Assembly: GCA_910586825.1 (NCBI GenBank)
Contig: CAJUJF010000004.1
Span: forward strand, 1 to 64,000
Reading direction: 5' to 3'
Source of the DNA: an uncultured Christensenellaceae bacterium
Lineage (GTDB): Bacteria > Bacillota > Clostridia > Christensenellales > Borkfalkiaceae
DNA: 64,000 nt
In this document: piece by piece, positions 62,699 through 64,000 of the stretch
Layout of the letters: each line of letters begins with the position of its first letter
How positions within the stretch are numbered: the stretch's first letter is position 1
Notes under the pieces: model-generated
Told to the model about the DNA's origin: nothing
Databases searched by the model: none
The model's input: the letters and a program-made list of their open reading frames with translations, nothing else
Translations under genes and position numbers: made by a program

Positions 62699-64000
62699 AT
62701 GAAAAAGAGATGGCTTGTGTTGTTGATTGCGCTCGTCAGTCTGTTTTCGTTCGCGTTCGCATTCACGGCGTGCGGCGGCAGCAGCGGCGGAAGCATCGGG
62801 ATCCGCGGGACTTATTACGCGTACGAAGGCGGCGGCGAACTCGACAAAGAGGATTACGTTACGCTGAGTTCGGGCGGGAAATGCGAAATTTCCATGTTTT
62901 CGGATTTCGGCGACGGGTTGAAATGTACATATCGGGTGAGCGGCAGTAAGCTTACCGTTACGATCGAGATGATGGGCGAAAAAGAGGTTCTGGAAGGGAC
63001 GGTCGGCGGCGGCAAGCTCACGCTCGATATCGAAGGATACCAAGCCGTCTATTATCAGGAAGGGAAACAGCCTTCCGAAGGGGATGATCCCGTTCCTCCC
63101 GTCGGAGACGGATACGTCGTTACGCTGAATGCGAACGGCGGCGCGTTCGCGAGCGGCGCGACGGCGAGCGTAAGAGTTCAGGAAAACGGATTGTTGAAAA
63201 TCGAGACCGAGCCGACCCGCGCGGGATACAAGCTCGACGGTTGGGCGAAGGATAAAAGCGGCACGCAGCTTTGGGATCTTTCCAAAGACAAGGTGACGGA
63301 CGACGTCACGCTTTATGCGGTCTGGGTGCGCGTGTACACCGTTACGCTGAACGCGAACGGCGGTGCGTTCGGGGACGGGAAAGACACCTATCAGACCCTG
63401 CTTCCGTACGATTCGCTTCTGAACGTCAGTCAGACGCCTACGCGCGCCGACTATCTGTTCGACGGCTGGTATACCCAGAAGTCCGCGACGGAGGAATCCG
63501 CCTGGGATCTCGAAAACGATACGGTCGTCAAAAACGTGACGCTGTACGCGGGCTGGAAGCCGCTGATCACCGATTACGAAATCACCTATGTCCTCAATTA
63601 CGACGGCGCGGAAAACGTCGTCATGCAGACCGAAAACGGCAAAGCGACCTATGTGCCCGAGCGCACGGGGTATATCTTCAACGGCTGGTGGACGGGAGCC
63701 GATCCCGCTTATTCGAGAAAATTCGATACTTCCGCGCTCGTGACGGGCGACAGAACGCTGTATGCGGATTGGATCGCGGAAGCGGACGCGGTGCGCGTGC
63801 TCGACGCGCCCGAAAACGTCGTCGTGAAAGACGGCATGATCACTTGGAGCGCGGTAAGCGGCGCGACTACGTATCGCGTATTCGTCCGTTATACGAGTAT
63901 CGGCGATTACGAAATGGACGAGTATGAGAATAAGTCGGTAAGCGGTACTTCGATTTCTTTCCCTTTCAGTACGGCGGGTAACTATTCCGTTTCCGTCCGT
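62699..64000 (+). CDS. InlB-repeat surface lipoprotein, 3' end cut by window
   Basis: The first 434 codons are visible and no stop is reached. The signal peptide ends in A-F-T-A-C (cysteine 25). Residues about 30-125 are a small beta domain. Three InlB B-type repeats follow (about 139-215, 215-290 and 293-362), each with R-x-x-Y-x-(L/F)-(D/N)-G-W and ending in (T/V)-L-Y-A-x-W. From about 365 a fibronectin-III-like domain begins (W-S-A-V-S-G-A-T-T-Y). The gene has its own promoter and structured leader, unlike the surface protein genes before it. Two candidate ribosome binding sites exist; GGGAG 4 bases upstream and AGGAGG about 14 bases upstream of the ATG are both off the ideal spacing. Confidence 0.85.
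   Translation, partial: MKKRWLVLLIALVSLFSFAFAFTACGGSSGGSIGIRGTYYAYEGGGELDKEDYVTLSSGGKCEISMFSDFGDGLKCTYRVSGSKLTVTIEMMGEKEVLEGTVGGGKLTLDIEGYQAVYYQEGKQPSEGDDPVPPVGDGYVVTLNANGGAFASGATASVRVQENGLLKIETEPTRAGYKLDGWAKDKSGTQLWDLSKDKVTDDVTLYAVWVRVYTVTLNANGGAFGDGKDTYQTLLPYDSLLNVSQTPTRADYLFDGWYTQKSATEESAWDLENDTVVKNVTLYAGWKPLITDYEITYVLNYDGAENVVMQTENGKATYVPERTGYIFNGWWTGADPAYSRKFDTSALVTGDRTLYADWIAEADAVRVLDAPENVVVKDGMITWSAVSGATTYRVFVRYTSIGDYEMDEYENKSVSGTSISFPFSTAGNYSVSVR

Overview
The window reads as chromosomal DNA of an uncultured, probably gut-dwelling, low-complexity-envelope Bacillota (Clostridia; a Christensenellales-like lineage is my best guess, not proven). The grounds are the strong AGGAGG-type ribosome binding sites, sigma-A promoters with extended -10 boxes, LplABC-type and Opp-type ABC importers, many type II (lipobox) signal peptides, and giant repeat-rich surface proteins. 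No rRNA, tRNA, CRISPR array, insertion sequence or phage gene was seen. All genes but one (a RimK-like ligase at 13.1-14.0 kb) lie on the + strand.

0-1.5 kb: two hairpins, a YdeI/OmpD-associated protein, a doubtful 46-codon ORF and a GNAT acetyltransferase. 1.6-13.1 kb: a LacI-controlled sugar locus. It runs LacI regulator, solute-binding lipoprotein, two permeases (no ATPase, so a shared one is presumably used), a cytoplasmic ADP-ribosylglycohydrolase (ARH)-fold protein, an exported ARH-fold lipoprotein with a carbohydrate-binding-like tail, a membrane-anchored protein with three such modules, and a ribokinase. Three identical perfect operators mark the regulator and the transporter operon. 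Both hydrolases belong to a family that cleaves ribosyl bonds and the last gene is a ribokinase, so I infer a pathway that strips and imports a ribose-containing substrate. This is the best candidate for an undescribed system here.

14.4-19.9 kb: one 1823-residue lipoprotein of unknown function, with a ~320-residue module in triplicate, a G9 tract and two C-terminal beta-sandwich modules. 20.1-29.5 kb: an LplABC-type importer followed by an Ig-like lipoprotein, an exported GDPD-type phosphodiesterase, a GH26-like (clan GH-A) lipoprotein and N-acetylmannosamine-6-phosphate epimerase (NanE); this looks like glycan foraging. 30.0-31.2 kb: an InlB-repeat lipoprotein. 31.3-38.7 kb: a complete oligopeptide importer (binding protein with a large insertion, two permeases, two ATPases), ending in a small membrane protein whose frame overlaps the tail of the second ATPase.

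38.8-64.0 kb: six surface proteins in a row: a 2458-residue subtilisin-type protease fused to BspA-type leucine-rich repeats, two related Ig-domain lipoproteins, a 1245-residue and a 2553-residue repeat lipoprotein, and the start of another InlB-repeat lipoprotein cut by the window end. Protease plus peptide importer next to each other suggests extracellular proteolysis coupled to peptide uptake. Function calls come from reading motifs by eye; no database search was run.
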